NCBI GenBank assembly: GCA_022703175.1
Contig: JAKLEG010000004.1
Coordinates: 1 to 42,129 of the forward strand
Source: Myxococcota bacterium
GTDB lineage: Bacteria > Myxococcota > XYA12-FULL-58-9
Direction: 5' to 3'
DNA: 42,129 nucleotides
Shown here: positions 41,902 through 42,129 of the stretch, in pieces
How the letters are laid out: the number at the start of each line of letters is the position of its first letter
Numbering within the stretch: the stretch's first letter is position 1
Made by a program: the position numbers and the translations under genes
Notes under the pieces: generated by a model
The model's database searches: none
What the model saw: only the letters and a program-made list of their open reading frames with translations
Told to the model about the DNA's origin: nothing

Positions 41902-42129
41902 CTACCTTTCGCGTGGCACGGTGAACACGTAACCGGCAGCGCGGATGGTCCGGATGAACTTAGGCTCTTTCGGGTCGTCTTCGATCTCGGCGCGAATGCG
42001 CGAGATATGCACGTCGATGCTGCGATCGAACGCTTCGAGCTCGGTGCCGCGTACCGCTTCCATCAGCTGCTCGCGGCTTTGCACCCGGCCGGCGCGCTCG
42101 GCCAATACGCACAACAGCGAGAACTGGTG
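41902..42129 (-). CDS. Response regulator, OmpR/CpxR type, 5' end beyond window
   Basis: Only the last 75 residues are in the window, the rest lies to the right. They are the winged-helix DNA-binding domain: FSLLCVLAERAGRV, SREQLMEAVRG, FDRSIDVHISRIRAEIE, then the wing FIRTIRAAGYVF. The ...EAFDRSIDVHIS phrase is typical of CpxR-type regulators. The receiver is not visible. Its stop is 6 bp upstream of the histidine kinase start, so they form a standard operon. Confidence 0.9.
   Translation of the reverse strand, partial: HQFSLLCVLAERAGRVQSREQLMEAVRGTELEAFDRSIDVHISRIRAEIEDDPKEPKFIRTIRAAGYVFTVPRER

Noticed and set aside
1-42129. tRNA, rRNA, riboswitch, IS element or prophage
   Set aside because: None was recognised: no transposase, integrase or RNA-gene signature was seen on reading. 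Short or degenerate RNA genes could be missed without a covariance search.

Overview
The window is 42.1 kb of dense, moderately GC-rich bacterial chromosome. It carries 31 supported protein genes, two of them cut by the window edges, and no rRNA, tRNA, CRISPR array, insertion sequence or phage gene that I could recognise. The content resembles Myxococcota (formerly Deltaproteobacteria): many secreted Cys-rich lipoproteins, MopE-type DxDxDG motifs, a formylglycine-generating-enzyme-like lipoprotein, dockerin-like tails, a PAS/FIST signalling pair and a prokaryotic S-adenosylmethionine decarboxylase. The taxonomic placement is inference; no marker gene settles it.

Layout. 1-2.2 kb: the 5' part of a large exported protein of unknown function. 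2.2-6.3 kb: a DUF2892 membrane protein diverging from an MFS drug-type exporter, an NAD-type malic enzyme and a small membrane protein. 6.3-11.1 kb, minus strand: a dockerin-tailed lipoprotein, a squalene-synthase-type enzyme and an exported TPR protein, spaced like an operon. 11.3-14.9 kb: speH, an alpha/beta hydrolase and a beta-helix lipoprotein with a DPWLPG repeat. 14.9-19.2 kb, minus strand: two ABC-F ATPases flanking a divergent ClpP. 19.3-26.3 kb: a 1337-residue Ig/kelch lipoprotein, a DUF1801 protein, an FGE-like lipoprotein and a PD40/TolB-like lipoprotein. 26.4-31.6 kb: a membrane-anchored coiled-coil protein, two oligopeptide-type ABC ATPases without permeases, an acidic Pro/Ala-rich protein, a methyltransferase and a small lipoprotein. 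31.7-35.7 kb: a MopE-like Cys-rich lipoprotein and a second copy of the dockerin-tailed lipoprotein. 35.9-42.1 kb, minus strand: an unrecognised protein, a PAS hybrid histidine kinase, a FIST sensor protein, and a CpxA/CpxR-like two-component pair.

The dominant theme is the cell surface. Eight genes start with a lipoprotein signal, and most of these continue into a Gly/Asp-rich linker and then a repeat or Cys-rich domain. The two full-length dockerin-tailed paralogues, about 22 kb apart, are the best candidate for an undescribed protein family. The 3' ends are packed tightly: four convergent pairs overlap at or near their stop codons. Many starts lack a clear Shine-Dalgarno sequence, so several starts were chosen from signal peptides or family N-termini and are stated as such.
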